Assembly: GCA_965153455.1 (NCBI GenBank)
Contig: OZ234499.1
Coordinates: forward strand, 11,714,271-11,778,270
Direction: 5' to 3'
Length of the DNA: 64,000 nt
DNA from: Sphagnum compactum
Lineage: Eukaryota > Bryophyta > Sphagnopsida > Sphagnales
Below are positions 63,801 to 64,000 of the stretch, one piece after another. The first letter of the stretch is position 1. The number at the start of each line of letters is the position of its first letter. A program made the position numbers and the translations under genes. The notes beneath the pieces were generated by a model that saw nothing but the letters and a program-made list of their open reading frames with translations, did no database searches and was not told where the DNA came from.

Positions 63801-64000
63801 TTAACATGGGGAAATGAACATTTGTAATGTACTAGTTTAAAAAATCAAATTTTATGTGTTCAATGAAATCTAATTGCATAAAGTGGTGTCAATGTATATG
63901 TTTCTATTCATGAATGAATCTATCATTAATTTTTACATTGTTTTCATGACCTTAATTTAATAGTTTCAATGATATGTAATCAATTATGTCAAATTTTAAT
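60822..64000. other. AT-rich intergenic DNA, no gene recognised
   Basis: Frames are short and none resembles a known protein. A diverged direct duplication with the core TTTTAGGAATG and nearby AGGCCCCT occurs near 61080 and 61230, about 147 bases apart. AAAGGGTTTG appears twice near 61470-61510. Nothing else is supported. Confidence 0.55.

Overview
The window is nuclear DNA of a land plant. Housekeeping genes are split by many short GT-AG introns, there is a plastid ribosomal protein S1 gene and a PLATZ-type plant transcription factor, and the long flanks are AT-rich and full of degraded transposons. An early-diverging plant such as a moss is my guess from the overall look; nothing in the sequence proves it.

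Layout. 0-20 kb is accessory and decayed. It holds a broken carotenoid cleavage dioxygenase gene (about 2.8-4.7 kb, minus), an intact intronless protein kinase with an expanded acidic tandem repeat (7.7-10.2 kb, plus), a PIF/Harbinger transposase remnant split by a MITE-like insert (10.4-11.5 kb), a Helentron-like helicase/endonuclease remnant (11.6-12.5 kb), and a 1.3 kb inverted repeat (15.6-19.6 kb). Each arm of that inverted repeat is a decayed Harbinger transposase copy, and between them lies a broken second copy of the kinase.

20-64 kb is gene-rich. In order it carries a PLATZ factor (minus), a plastid NFU2/3-type Fe-S scaffold (minus), the spliceosomal intron-binding helicase Aquarius (14 exons, minus), phosphoribosylformylglycinamidine synthase for purine synthesis (about 30 exons, minus), plastid ribosomal protein S1 (plus) and an initiator tRNA-Met (plus). 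The last 3 kb is AT-rich and I see no gene in it.

The housekeeping genes are independent units; there is no operon logic. Two genes (NFU and S1) act in the plastid. FGAM synthase has a leader-like N-terminus and probably enters an organelle too. The most unusual part is the kinase family with its DFG motif replaced by DYE and with coding repeats still expanding. Both copies sit beside Harbinger transposase remnants, and the second copy lies inside a structure that could fold into a long double-stranded RNA.
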